Below, in pieces: positions 1-6,452 of a stretch of 10,214 nucleotides of DNA. The notes beneath the pieces were generated by a model. The model did not search any database. It saw only the letters and a list, made by a program, of their open reading frames with translations, and had not been told where the DNA came from. Made by a program: the position numbers and the translations under genes. This DNA is from a bacterium (GTDB lineage Bacteria > JAHJDO01), in assembly GCA_023129655.1 (NCBI GenBank), contig JAGMBN010000039.1:1-10214 (forward strand), in the 5' to 3' direction. Within the stretch, counting starts at the first letter, position 1. Each line of letters begins with the position of its first letter.

Positions 1-255
1 TTTCTGCTGGAGTCAGGTTTTATGGGATTATTCGGCTCAATTGCAGGCGCGCTGTTAGGCGGTTTTCTTATAACGATTGTGTCAAGCATAAATTATGGAT
101 TAGAGGTTATTACTAAGTTTCCAATAGCTAGTTTTCTATATTATTTTGTAATTGCGGTAATTTTGGGCACAGTATTAGCTGTTATAGGAGCGATATATCC
201 TGCTTATACTGCTGCCAGAATGGTTCCTGCAGATGCAATGCGCTCAGAGATATAA
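1..255 (+). CDS. FtsX/MacB-type ABC transporter permease, C-terminal fragment (5' end outside window)
   Basis: This is the last 84 codons of an inner-membrane permease of the FtsX/MacB/LolC-E class. The frame is open from base 1, so the ATG at 22 is internal and not a start. Two hydrophobic segments are visible: one beginning MGLFGSIAGALLGGF and one around ASFLYYFVIAVILGTVLAVIGA. The tail, YPAYTAARMVPADAMRSEI, matches the usual end of the family (a P-x-x-x-A-A-R-x-x-P-x-x-A-x-R pattern after the last membrane helix). Family members work with a LolD/MacB-like ATPase to move lipoproteins, peptides or other substrates at the envelope by mechanotransmission. The ATPase gene 177 nt downstream on the same strand is the obvious partner. 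The periplasmic domain is not visible, so the substrate cannot be assigned. Confidence 0.85.
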   Translation, partial: FLLESGFMGLFGSIAGALLGGFLITIVSSINYGLEVITKFPIASFLYYFVIAVILGTVLAVIGAIYPAYTAARMVPADAMRSEI

Positions 256-263
256 AAAATGGA

Positions 264-394
264 AAATTCTAAATCCGAAATACTAAACTCTAAACAAACT
301 CAAATGACCGAAATACAAAATTCAAAACAGTTTAAGACATTTGGATTTGGGATTTTAAATTTATTTAGGATTTCGTGCTTAGGATTTAGAGCTT
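264..394. repeat. Degenerate long palindromic repeat between permease and ATPase genes
   Basis: The 177-nt gap between the permease and its ATPase holds no gene. It is mostly an AT-rich imperfect inverted repeat. The outer arms are CTAAATCC (269-276) and GGATTTAG (382-389). The next inner arms are GAAATACTAAA (277-287) and TTTAGGATTTC (364-374), which pair with one mismatch. The middle is built of A-rich then T-rich stretches that continue the fold loosely. It resembles the non-autonomous palindromic repeats scattered between genes in many environmental bacterial genomes. Whether other copies exist in this genome cannot be seen from here. Confidence 0.6.
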
Positions 395-420
395 ACCCGA
401 GCAGAGCGAGGGTTATTTAA

Positions 421-425
421 GGAGA
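421..425 (+). promoter_or_regulatory. Ribosome binding site of the ATPase gene
   Basis: GGAGA ends 7 nt before the ATG at 433. It lies just after the repeat and supports that start codon. I see no convincing sigma-70 promoter in the gap, so the gene may be read from the upstream permease gene through the repeat. Confidence 0.7.
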
Positions 426-432
426 GATCATA

Positions 433-1164
433 ATGGCTGAAGAAAATGTTGTAAGAACAAGAGGCGTGAAGAAAGTTTTTGTAATGGGAGATGTTGCTTT
501 AGAGGCGTTAAAAGGGATTAATCTGGAGATAAAAAGAGGTGAATATATTTCTATAATGGGGCCTTCAGGCTCAGGTAAGTCCACGTTATTCAATATGATA
601 GGAGGACTTGATAAGCCGACTGAGGGTAAAGTTTATATAGATGAGGTGGATGTTGCGCAGCTGGATGCGTATGAATTAGCATGGCTTAGGTGCCGAAAGA
701 TAGGGTATATATTCCAAACCTTTAATTTGATTCCTGTTATGACAGCTTTAGAGAATGTTACTTTGCCAATGACTTTTGCAGGAATGTCAACAGATGATGC
801 AATAGATAAGGGAGTGAGGCTTCTTACAATGGTTGGATTAGGAGACAGGGTTCAGCACAAACCAATTGAATTATCAGGCGGACAACAGCAAAGAGTGGCT
901 GTAGCAAGAGCCTTAGCAAATGACCCAGCTATTGTTCTGGCAGATGAACCAACAGGGAATTTGGATTTAAAAACAGGTAAGGAGATTATAGACCTTCTGC
1001 GCAAGATGAACAAAGAGAAAGAAGTAACAATTATTTCTGCTACGCATGATTTAAAAATGCTGGATGTTTCTGACAGAGTTTTCTGGATTCGTGACGGGAA
1101 AGTTGAAAGAGTTGAAAGACGCGCTGATCTTGACCTTAATATTGGCACTGTTGAGGGAGAATAG
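433..1164 (+). CDS. LolD/MacB-family ABC transporter ATP-binding protein
   Basis: A 243-residue cytoplasmic ATPase that powers an FtsX-type permease. All ABC motifs are present: Walker A GPSGSGKST (residues 43-51), Q-loop glutamine at 95, signature LSGGQ (147-151), Walker B IVLADE with catalytic Glu172, D-loop (GNLD) and switch His205 in ATHD. Length and the GYIFQTFNLIPVMTALENV stretch are typical of the LolD/MacB/YknY group, which also includes FtsE. The partner is almost certainly the permease upstream, although a palindromic repeat separates the two genes. The start is fixed by GGAGA 7 nt upstream. Lipoprotein release (LolCDE), MacAB-like export or an antimicrobial-peptide exporter are all possible. 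The adjacent diguanylate cyclase gene 15 nt downstream is probably co-transcribed. Confidence 0.95.
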   Translation: MAEENVVRTRGVKKVFVMGDVALEALKGINLEIKRGEYISIMGPSGSGKSTLFNMIGGLDKPTEGKVYIDEVDVAQLDAYELAWLRCRKIGYIFQTFNLIPVMTALENVTLPMTFAGMSTDDAIDKGVRLLTMVGLGDRVQHKPIELSGGQQQRVAVARALANDPAIVLADEPTGNLDLKTGKEIIDLLRKMNKEKEVTIISATHDLKMLDVSDRVFWIRDGKVERVERRADLDLNIGTVEGE

Positions 1165-1179
1165 CAAATTAGTATTTTC

Positions 1180-2283
1180 GTGATATTCGGGCTTATATTA
1201 TTATCTATTGTTCTTATCTGGCATATTTCCTATGCGAATTTACATAAGCGGCTGGCAATCCTGCGTCGTGAGCATGAAAAACTGGAACTGGTTTTAATGG
1301 ATACCCGTAAGCAGTCATACATCTTGAATGTTATAAAGCAGGCTATAGATGTATTTGGAGAGGAGCAGGATCTGGAACAAGTATTAAGGAGAATAGTAAA
1401 CGCTGTAGCTAAGATATTACAGGTAGATGTAATTATTCTACAGCTGTATAGTGATGAACAGCAGGATTTCTTTATGCGTGTTATAAAAGGAAGAAAAGAA
1501 TTGACTCTTGGAGAGCAAATAAAAGAGGATGTAATAAATAAGGGACAATCACACTTAATAAATGATTTAGAGTCTTTTTCTAAATACAGGTTTTTAAGTG
1601 ACCAGGGCATAAAGTCCTTGATTGTTGCGCCTTTGCGAAGGAGAAAAAAGGTTATAGGATTAATAGGAGGATTAGCAGATAAGCCGCGTGACTTTACCGG
1701 CGAAGAGCTGGACCTTCTAACAACTGTTGCAAGCCAAGCAGGATTGTTAGCAGAAAATGCTCAGCTATTGGAAAAAACAAAGTTGCTTTCAATTACAGAT
1801 GGATTAACTAATTTATATAATCATCGCCATTTTCAGGAGAAACTAATGCTTGAAGTAAAAAAAGCAAAAGAGAGCAAGAAGGCTCTTTCGCTTATAATGG
1901 GAGACGTTGATAATTTTAAGCATTATAATGATACTAATGGTCATCCTGCCGGCGATGAAGTGCTCAGACAGATTGGAAGGATATTAAAAAATAATACAAA
2001 AAGAGGGGATATTGTTGCCCGTTATGGTGGGGAAGAGTTTGTTATAATTCTTCCGAACACCTTGAAAGAAGGCGCTAAGATTGTAGCGGGAAAGCTAAGA
2101 AAAACCGTAGAAGAATATAAATTTGTTAATGAAGAAAGCCAGCCAAGCGGCAAGGTTACAATAACCTTTGGGCTCGCAGATTATCCTGATGACGCAGATT
2201 CAGCGGAAGAGCTTATGAAGAAAGCGGATGATGCTCTATACAAAGGCAAAGAGTCCGGTAAAAATCAGGTTTTTACTGCTTGA
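1180..2283 (+). CDS. Membrane-anchored GAF-GGDEF diguanylate cyclase
   Basis: Predicted to make cyclic di-GMP from two GTP. Order: one N-terminal membrane helix (residues 2-18), a charged coiled-coil-like linker (20-60), a GAF sensor domain (about 60-195), then a GGDEF domain (about 200-365). The active-site motif is GGEEF (283-287), metal-binding Asp242 lies in GDVDNF, and the DGLTNLYNHRHF stretch is canonical, so the cyclase looks active. The inhibitory I-site, normally RxxD five residues before GGEEF, reads KRGD (274-277), so product inhibition may be lost or weak. The GTG at 1180 has no well-placed ribosome site. A purine tract GAGGGAGA ends at 1160, 7 nt before an in-frame ATT at 1168 in the same frame as the upstream gene, so the true start may be a few codons upstream. 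The GAF ligand is unknown. Confidence 0.93.
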   Translation: MIFGLILLSIVLIWHISYANLHKRLAILRREHEKLELVLMDTRKQSYILNVIKQAIDVFGEEQDLEQVLRRIVNAVAKILQVDVIILQLYSDEQQDFFMRVIKGRKELTLGEQIKEDVINKGQSHLINDLESFSKYRFLSDQGIKSLIVAPLRRRKKVIGLIGGLADKPRDFTGEELDLLTTVASQAGLLAENAQLLEKTKLLSITDGLTNLYNHRHFQEKLMLEVKKAKESKKALSLIMGDVDNFKHYNDTNGHPAGDEVLRQIGRILKNNTKRGDIVARYGGEEFVIILPNTLKEGAKIVAGKLRKTVEEYKFVNEESQPSGKVTITFGLADYPDDADSAEELMKKADDALYKGKESGKNQVFTA

Positions 2284-2308
2284 CAAATATAGTATAATAT
2301 AATACATT
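2280..2308 (+). promoter_or_regulatory. Promoter candidate for the toxin-antitoxin operon
   Basis: A perfect -35 hexamer TTGACA lies at 2280-2285 and overlaps the stop codon of the cyclase gene. Seventeen bases on is TACATT (2303-2308), a 4/6 match to the -10 consensus. Better -10 boxes (TATAAT at 2293 and at 2298) exist but are spaced too close to this -35. The antitoxin ATG follows at 2327. The exact -10 is uncertain. Confidence 0.5.
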
Positions 2309-2313
2309 ATACT
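2291..2313. promoter_or_regulatory. Inverted-repeat operator candidate of the toxin-antitoxin operon
   Basis: A perfect 8-bp inverted repeat, AGTATAAT (2291-2298) and ATTATACT (2306-2313), is separated by 7 nt. It covers the promoter spacer and -10 region and ends just before the ribosome site. Ribbon-helix-helix antitoxins bind such palindromes to repress their own operon, so this is the likely autoregulatory site. AT-rich sequence raises the odds of chance palindromes. Confidence 0.5.
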
Positions 2314-2314
2314 T

Positions 2315-2320
2315 GGAGGT
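2315..2320 (+). promoter_or_regulatory. Strong ribosome binding site of the antitoxin gene
   Basis: GGAGGT is a near-perfect Shine-Dalgarno sequence 6 nt before the ATG at 2327. It is much stronger than anything in front of the toxin gene. This fits the usual need for antitoxin to be made in excess of toxin. Confidence 0.85.
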
Positions 2321-2326
2321 GATAAT

Positions 2327-2572
2327 ATGAATGTTACTGTTTATCTTCATGAGCCAATTTTGGTTAAAGCAAAAGAAAGAGCTAGAACAATGGGAGTTAG
2401 TTTGTCTAAATTGGTTGAAACAGGGCTTAAGAGCATAATTGGTGTAAATAAAAAACAGGAAGCAATGGATTGGATTATAAAATCTGCAGAATCCGGAAAG
2501 TTTGCAGAACAATTTGCTGATGCTGATAAATTCATTAAGAAGGAAAGAAAAAGGGCAGAAAGAAGTTTTTGA
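2327..2572 (+). CDS. vapB: Ribbon-helix-helix (VapB-like) antitoxin
   Basis: An 81-residue protein with an N-terminal ribbon-helix-helix pattern: a short beta strand (NVTVYL, 2-7), helix A (about 9-22) and helix B after the turn MGVS (about 25-38). Strand residues would contact DNA in the dimer. The C-terminal half (41-81) is charged and helical, as expected of a toxin-wrapping tail, and ends in a Lys/Arg-rich stretch. It is followed with a 1-nt overlap by a PIN-domain toxin gene, the standard antitoxin-toxin layout. It likely represses its own promoter through the inverted repeat at 2291-2313. The assignment rests on fold pattern and context; sequence identity to a named antitoxin family is not claimed. 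Confidence 0.8.
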   Translation: MNVTVYLHEPILVKAKERARTMGVSLSKLVETGLKSIIGVNKKQEAMDWIIKSAESGKFAEQFADADKFIKKERKRAERSF

Positions 2573-2988
2573 TGAAAATCGGGTTAGATACAGGAGTTCT
2601 GGTAAATATTGTAAAAAAGGACAAAAGAGCATTACAGCTAGCAAAAGATTGGAGAGCAAAAGGAGTTATCCCTGTTTTAAGCATAATATCTATTACTGAA
2701 ATATTAAGATATTTTCACAAACAAGAGCTAATGACTGATAAAAAAGTAGAAACATATAAGTATATAGATAAACTAACAGAGGCATTTGAGGTTGTTGATG
2801 TGAATATAAACATTGCAAAAAAAGCAGCTTCTTTGTCTCATGGGACAGGAATACATCTACTGGATTCACTAATATTGGCTACAATGCTTGATAAAGAATG
2901 CGATATTTTCTACACATATGACAGTGACTTCCGCGCTTATAATGGAAAGAAAATAGAGGTTAAAAATTTATTTTCTTTCCTTAATTAG
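2572..2988 (+). CDS. vapC: PIN-domain ribonuclease toxin (VapC-like)
   Basis: A 138-residue PIN-domain protein, the usual VapC length. The four acidic metal-binding positions are present: Asp6 (LDTGVLV), Glu43 (SITEILR), Asp98 (HLLDSLILA) and Asp117 in YTYDSDF, with Asp119 nearby. VapC toxins are Mg-dependent endonucleases that cut tRNA or rRNA when free of antitoxin; the target here is unknown. I chose the ATG at 2572, which overlaps the antitoxin stop (TGATG), over the TTG one codon earlier. The overlap and lack of a clear ribosome site imply coupled translation. Its last 21 nt overlap the end of lptG on the other strand, so transcription of the two operons converges here. Confidence 0.9.
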   Translation: MKIGLDTGVLVNIVKKDKRALQLAKDWRAKGVIPVLSIISITEILRYFHKQELMTDKKVETYKYIDKLTEAFEVVDVNINIAKKAASLSHGTGIHLLDSLILATMLDKECDIFYTYDSDFRAYNGKKIEVKNLFSFLN

Positions 2989-4053
2989 TATTCCCAGATG
3001 AAAAAGCGCAAAAATGATATTAGCCAGCCATGCGGCAAGCCAGGGGCTGATGGTTCCATCTCTTCCAATTGCTAATATAATAGGAATTGCTATACCGTAA
3101 TAGATAAATCCAATACTCAGAGCAATTCCAATGCTTTCCTTTTTCCCTATTTTGCCCATAACCAGCATTATAGAAAAAGCGATAATTATCATTACAAGAT
3201 TTGAGAACGGAAGCGATATTCTTGAATGCAGCTCTGTCAATTCCCTGTATGGATAGCAGTTGATCTTCATTAAACTTTTAATGCGGCGTTTTAAGAGCTT
3301 TGTGTCCAGATGCGGTAATTCAGCCTGTTTGATCAAAAGATCGCGAGGTGTTTCTGTGATGTCAGATACTGATTGTTTAAAATTTTTACTTTTAACAACA
3401 GAGCCTTCTGCATCAAATTCACGGCTCAGCCCATCAAAAAGCATCCATTTCTTATCTATCCATTTTGCCTCTTTAGCATTAATTGTATTTTTAATATTAT
3501 AATTTTTATCATACTGAGTTATTTTAATATTATTCATATATTTATCTTTAGCATTAAAAATGCCAACGTGAACAATTCTATTTTTTACATCCAGAAATGC
3601 GAAATCAGTCCATACTTTCTTTTTAAGCTGGTATTGTTTGCCAATATTAACTTTCCATATATAGCGCGCTTTTGATATTGATTTAGGGGCGATATTCATG
3701 CTTACAGGTATAGATGCTAAACTTATAATTGCAGAAACCAATAAAAATGGCATTAAAATTTTTGCAGAGCTTACGCCGCTAGCCCACAATGTCATTAGCT
3801 CATTATGTTTATTAAGATAGTTCAAGGTTATTATTATGCCTATAAGAGTTGAGATTGGCATGATTTTTTTATATATATCCGGCAGCAGGTTTCTGTAATA
3901 GTTTACAATGTCAATGAATTTTGCGCCTTCCGCCACAAATTCGTCTGTATTACTTATCAGATCTATTATCAGATAGAGACATATAAATGCTGTCAGGCAG
4001 TAGAATAATGAACACAAAAAACTTTTTATAAGATAGCGGTCTATAATCTTCAT
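2968..4053 (-). CDS. lptG: LPS export ABC transporter permease LptG
   Basis: A YjgP/YjgQ-family permease of 361 residues, close to the length of E. coli LptG (360). With LptF and the ATPase LptB it would extract lipopolysaccharide from the inner membrane and pass it to the LptC/LptA bridge. The layout fits: N-terminal helix (about 12-33) opening with the family-like MKIIDRYLIKSF, two more helices (about 65-80 and 97-117), a periplasmic beta-jellyroll (about 120-265) and three C-terminal helices. The assignment to G rather than F rests on gene order and the DEF motif near residue 37. AGGAAA, overlapping the lptF stop, serves as its ribosome site 6 nt downstream of lptF. It is the last gene of the operon, and its tail overlaps the vapC-like gene on the other strand. 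Confidence 0.9.
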   Translation of the reverse strand: MKIIDRYLIKSFLCSLFYCLTAFICLYLIIDLISNTDEFVAEGAKFIDIVNYYRNLLPDIYKKIMPISTLIGIIITLNYLNKHNELMTLWASGVSSAKILMPFLLVSAIISLASIPVSMNIAPKSISKARYIWKVNIGKQYQLKKKVWTDFAFLDVKNRIVHVGIFNAKDKYMNNIKITQYDKNYNIKNTINAKEAKWIDKKWMLFDGLSREFDAEGSVVKSKNFKQSVSDITETPRDLLIKQAELPHLDTKLLKRRIKSLMKINCYPYRELTELHSRISLPFSNLVMIIIAFSIMLVMGKIGKKESIGIALSIGFIYYGIAIPIILAIGRDGTISPWLAAWLANIIFALFHLGILIKERK

Positions 4054-4059
4054 TATTTC

Positions 4060-5163
4060 CTATCTATGACTGTAACTAGTTTTATGAATTAAGTATATAC
4101 CTGTTATTCCAATTATAATATTCGGCAGCCACATTGCTTGGGCAGGCGGCATGTAGCCTTTTTGTGCTATTATTGATCCTGATATCATTAATAAGTAGTG
4201 AAGAAGAATAACAGGCATACCTATTCCCATGGCTGCGAATTTGCTGCTGCGGCGGTATCTGATGCTCAATGGAATGCCGATCAGGATAAATGGAATAAAT
4301 GCAAAAGAAAGAGAAGCTTTTCTGTATAATTCCACGTATAATTTGTTTGCATTGGTCTTTGTCCCGAAAGCTTTCGGGATAATTTTGTTTTTCAACTCAT
4401 TAGAAGTCATTTCAATATAGCTTTTTTCCAATTTGATCATATCGTAAGCAATAGAGCCGAAATCTATAGGGTAAACCTTAAAAGAGCATTTAAAATATTC
4501 GTTTGGATTTTTGGGGTTGAATTCCTCAACAGATCCATTTCTTAATTTGAGTACCAGACTTTTATTCCTTGGCTTAGATATAAAACATCCTTGTTTTGCA
4601 TATATTGTTCTTACAGAAGAATCCGGCTTTAGCTGGTGAATTACAACATTATATAGAATATTATTTCTAATCTTGTCTATATAAAAAGTATATCCCTTGA
4701 ATATCTTTATCAGTTTTTTTTCTTCCAGAAGAGCCGAAGGATTCAAAAGTCCAATCTCTTTGAATAATCTTTTTGAAGAGAAGTTTGCATTAGGAGCGAT
4801 CGTATTATTTAGCGGCAAAGAGACCAGAGATAATATTACAGCAACAGCAAGAATTGGAGGCATGATTATTCTATAAGGATTTATTCCGTTTGCTTTCATG
4901 GCGATTATTTCATTATCGGAAGAGAGCCTGCCAATAGAGGTAAGAACAGCCACCAGTATTGCCATTGGCAGGGTGTAGGTCAGGATAAATGGGAGGAGAC
5001 ATACAACCAGTTTTAATATGCTAAGCGCGCTGATCCGCTCCTTAACCAGCATATTTGCCAGTCTAAACATGTTTCCCATGAATAGAATAAATGTAAAGAC
5101 GCACAGGCTTGAGAAGAAGGGGTCTATAAATTCTCTTAGGATATAGCGGGTTAATATTCGCAT
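4060..5163 (-). CDS. lptF: LPS export ABC transporter permease LptF
   Basis: A 367-residue YjgP/YjgQ-family permease, the length of E. coli LptF (366). It pairs with LptG in the inner-membrane LptB2FG complex. It begins MRILTRYILREF, the conserved amphipathic start of the family, then has helices at about 17-37, 53-75 and 100-120, a periplasmic jellyroll (about 125-275) and three C-terminal helices. No Shine-Dalgarno is visible before the ATG, and the gene starts 12 nt after the MCE gene, so coupled translation is likely. Codons 262-268 (IPKAFGT) contain a perfect 18-bp DNA palindrome, possibly a small inserted repeat in the linker before the C-terminal helices. LptA, LptB and LptC are not in the window. 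Confidence 0.92.
   Translation of the reverse strand: MRILTRYILREFIDPFFSSLCVFTFILFMGNMFRLANMLVKERISALSILKLVVCLLPFILTYTLPMAILVAVLTSIGRLSSDNEIIAMKANGINPYRIIMPPILAVAVILSLVSLPLNNTIAPNANFSSKRLFKEIGLLNPSALLEEKKLIKIFKGYTFYIDKIRNNILYNVVIHQLKPDSSVRTIYAKQGCFISKPRNKSLVLKLRNGSVEEFNPKNPNEYFKCSFKVYPIDFGSIAYDMIKLEKSYIEMTSNELKNKIIPKAFGTKTNANKLYVELYRKASLSFAFIPFILIGIPLSIRYRRSSKFAAMGIGMPVILLHYLLMISGSIIAQKGYMPPAQAMWLPNIIIGITGIYLIHKTSYSHR
4362..4379. repeat. Perfect 18-bp palindrome inside lptF
   Basis: TCCCGAAAGCTTTCGGGA reads the same on both strands with no spacer. It is GC-richer than its surroundings and lies in frame inside lptF, encoding part of IPKAFGT. It falls in the linker between the periplasmic domain and the C-terminal membrane helices, a place that tolerates insertions. 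It may be a member of a short dispersed palindrome family. Chance cannot be excluded from one copy. Confidence 0.7.
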
Positions 5164-5175
5164 AGGGAGATGGTG

Positions 5176-6432
5176 TTATGGAGCCATGCCAATTAAGCCG
5201 ACAAGGTATTTAATATCCTGGTCATTATATTCAATTTTTACGCCTGCTATGAATGAAGGCCTATCCAAAATATCTTCTGCTCCGGCAATTACGTAATAAT
5301 TTTTATCTTCCCATATTCTGTAGCTCAGATTTGTTCTAAGAAAGAATGGAGAACTGTAAACAGAGCTGTGTCCCTCAACTGTGATCACGGTTTTTTTATC
5401 TTGCAGCGTATAGTCTGCTCCAAGCCCTGCGCCTGAGTTTATCAGGCCTCCTCTGACTGTCAGATTATTGTCAAAGAATTTTTTTGCAAGCTGTACATCA
5501 TATTCAATTTTATATCTATTCTCTTTTGAATTACCTGTGCCCAGCTTGCTTGCTCCTACAAGATAATATTTGTCATCAGAAGGCTCAATTCTTATATAGC
5601 CTTTATTTCTAAAAGCTCCATCTCTGGAAGAATATACGCTTTCACCGCCTAACCAAGTATTTATTCCTTTCATTTTACCAAGAACGTCCTTTGCGTCTTC
5701 AGATACGACTTTTGCCGATCTCATAGTTTCTCTGGCGTCATTATATAGCTCTTCATCATGAATTAGTTTTCCAACAGTGCCTTCTCCTCTATCAATTTTC
5801 TCAACAAGTTTCTTAATTGTTTTAACTGTCTCTTTTGCTTCTATTCCAATTCCCTGAAATTCATCAATAATTTTTTGCGCTTTATCAGATGTTTCCTTTG
5901 CTGACTTCATAAACTCAACAGTATTTTTATAAAGTTCTTCGTCAGCTAGAAGTTTACCAACTGTTCCTTCTCCCTTTTTAACCTTCTTCGTAATATCATC
6001 AACACTTTCCGATATTTTTCCTGCTTTGGTAAAGAGCTGATTTAGCTGGTAAGAGTCTGCGCCGTTAACAATATCGCCGGATTCTAGAATAGGTCTATTC
6101 GTAGTTCCCATTGTGACACCAACGTATTTACCTCCCATGAGGCTTACGTCATTAATGCTGAATATAGAATTTTGCCTGAGCATCGTTCCTTTTTTTATCC
6201 ATAAAGAAACCTGTACCTTGTTATTTTTTATACCAAAGTCCTCAACACGTCCTACTTTCATACCAGCCAATGTTACCGTGTCTCCTTTTTTGAGTCCGCC
6301 TATCTGACTGAAGTTGACCTTTATTATGTATCCGTTTTCAAATAGTCTGATTTTCCCTACCCAAAAGGTTAGAGCCATAAGCAGCGCAATGCCTACAAAA
6401 AATGTTATACCGACCTTCTTTTCAATATTCAA
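5176..6432 (-). CDS. mlaD: MCE (MlaD-type) lipid-transfer protein with C-terminal beta-rich domain
   Basis: A 418-residue periplasmic lipid-shuttle subunit anchored by one N-terminal helix (about 7-26). The MCE domain spans about 35-112 (GGLKKGDTVTLAGMKVG; GGKYVGV). It is followed by a helical segment (about 130-255) holding two copies of a GEGTVGKL-x-x-DEELY motif at 154-168 and 216-230, with related flanks and a 62-residue period. Residues about 287-418 form a beta-strand-rich region with alternating aromatic and polar residues (YYLVGAS; RGGLINSGAGLGADY; LSYRIW; IKYLVGLIG), resembling outer-membrane beta segments and found on other long MlaD-like proteins. E. coli MlaD is only 183 residues. 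The start is TTG, supported by AGAGGAG 6 nt upstream and by the helix following at once. It is 20 nt after the PilZ-mlaF gene. Confidence 0.93.
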   Translation of the reverse strand: MNIEKKVGITFFVGIALLMALTFWVGKIRLFENGYIIKVNFSQIGGLKKGDTVTLAGMKVGRVEDFGIKNNKVQVSLWIKKGTMLRQNSIFSINDVSLMGGKYVGVTMGTTNRPILESGDIVNGADSYQLNQLFTKAGKISESVDDITKKVKKGEGTVGKLLADEELYKNTVEFMKSAKETSDKAQKIIDEFQGIGIEAKETVKTIKKLVEKIDRGEGTVGKLIHDEELYNDARETMRSAKVVSEDAKDVLGKMKGINTWLGGESVYSSRDGAFRNKGYIRIEPSDDKYYLVGASKLGTGNSKENRYKIEYDVQLAKKFFDNNLTVRGGLINSGAGLGADYTLQDKKTVITVEGHSSVYSSPFFLRTNLSYRIWEDKNYYVIAGAEDILDRPSFIAGVKIEYNDQDIKYLVGLIGMAP

Positions 6433-6438
6433 AATATA

Positions 6439-6445
6439 CTCCTCT
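6439..6445 (-). promoter_or_regulatory. Ribosome binding site deciding a TTG start for the MCE gene
   Basis: On the minus strand AGAGGAG lies 6 nt before TTG at 6432-6430. The next in-frame ATG is inside the membrane helix and would destroy the anchor, so TTG is the start. Confidence 0.85.
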
Positions 6446-6452
6446 AAATCAT

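Noticed and set aside
2273..2659. A 128-codon open frame on the minus strand across the toxin-antitoxin genes
   Set aside because: It is antisense to the antitoxin gene, its promoter and the start of the toxin gene. Its product is low-complexity and matches nothing recognisable.
5743..5973. A DNA repeat inside the MCE gene
   Set aside because: The two similar stretches are best explained by a duplicated protein motif (GEGTVGKL), since similarity is stronger in protein than in DNA and both copies are in frame.
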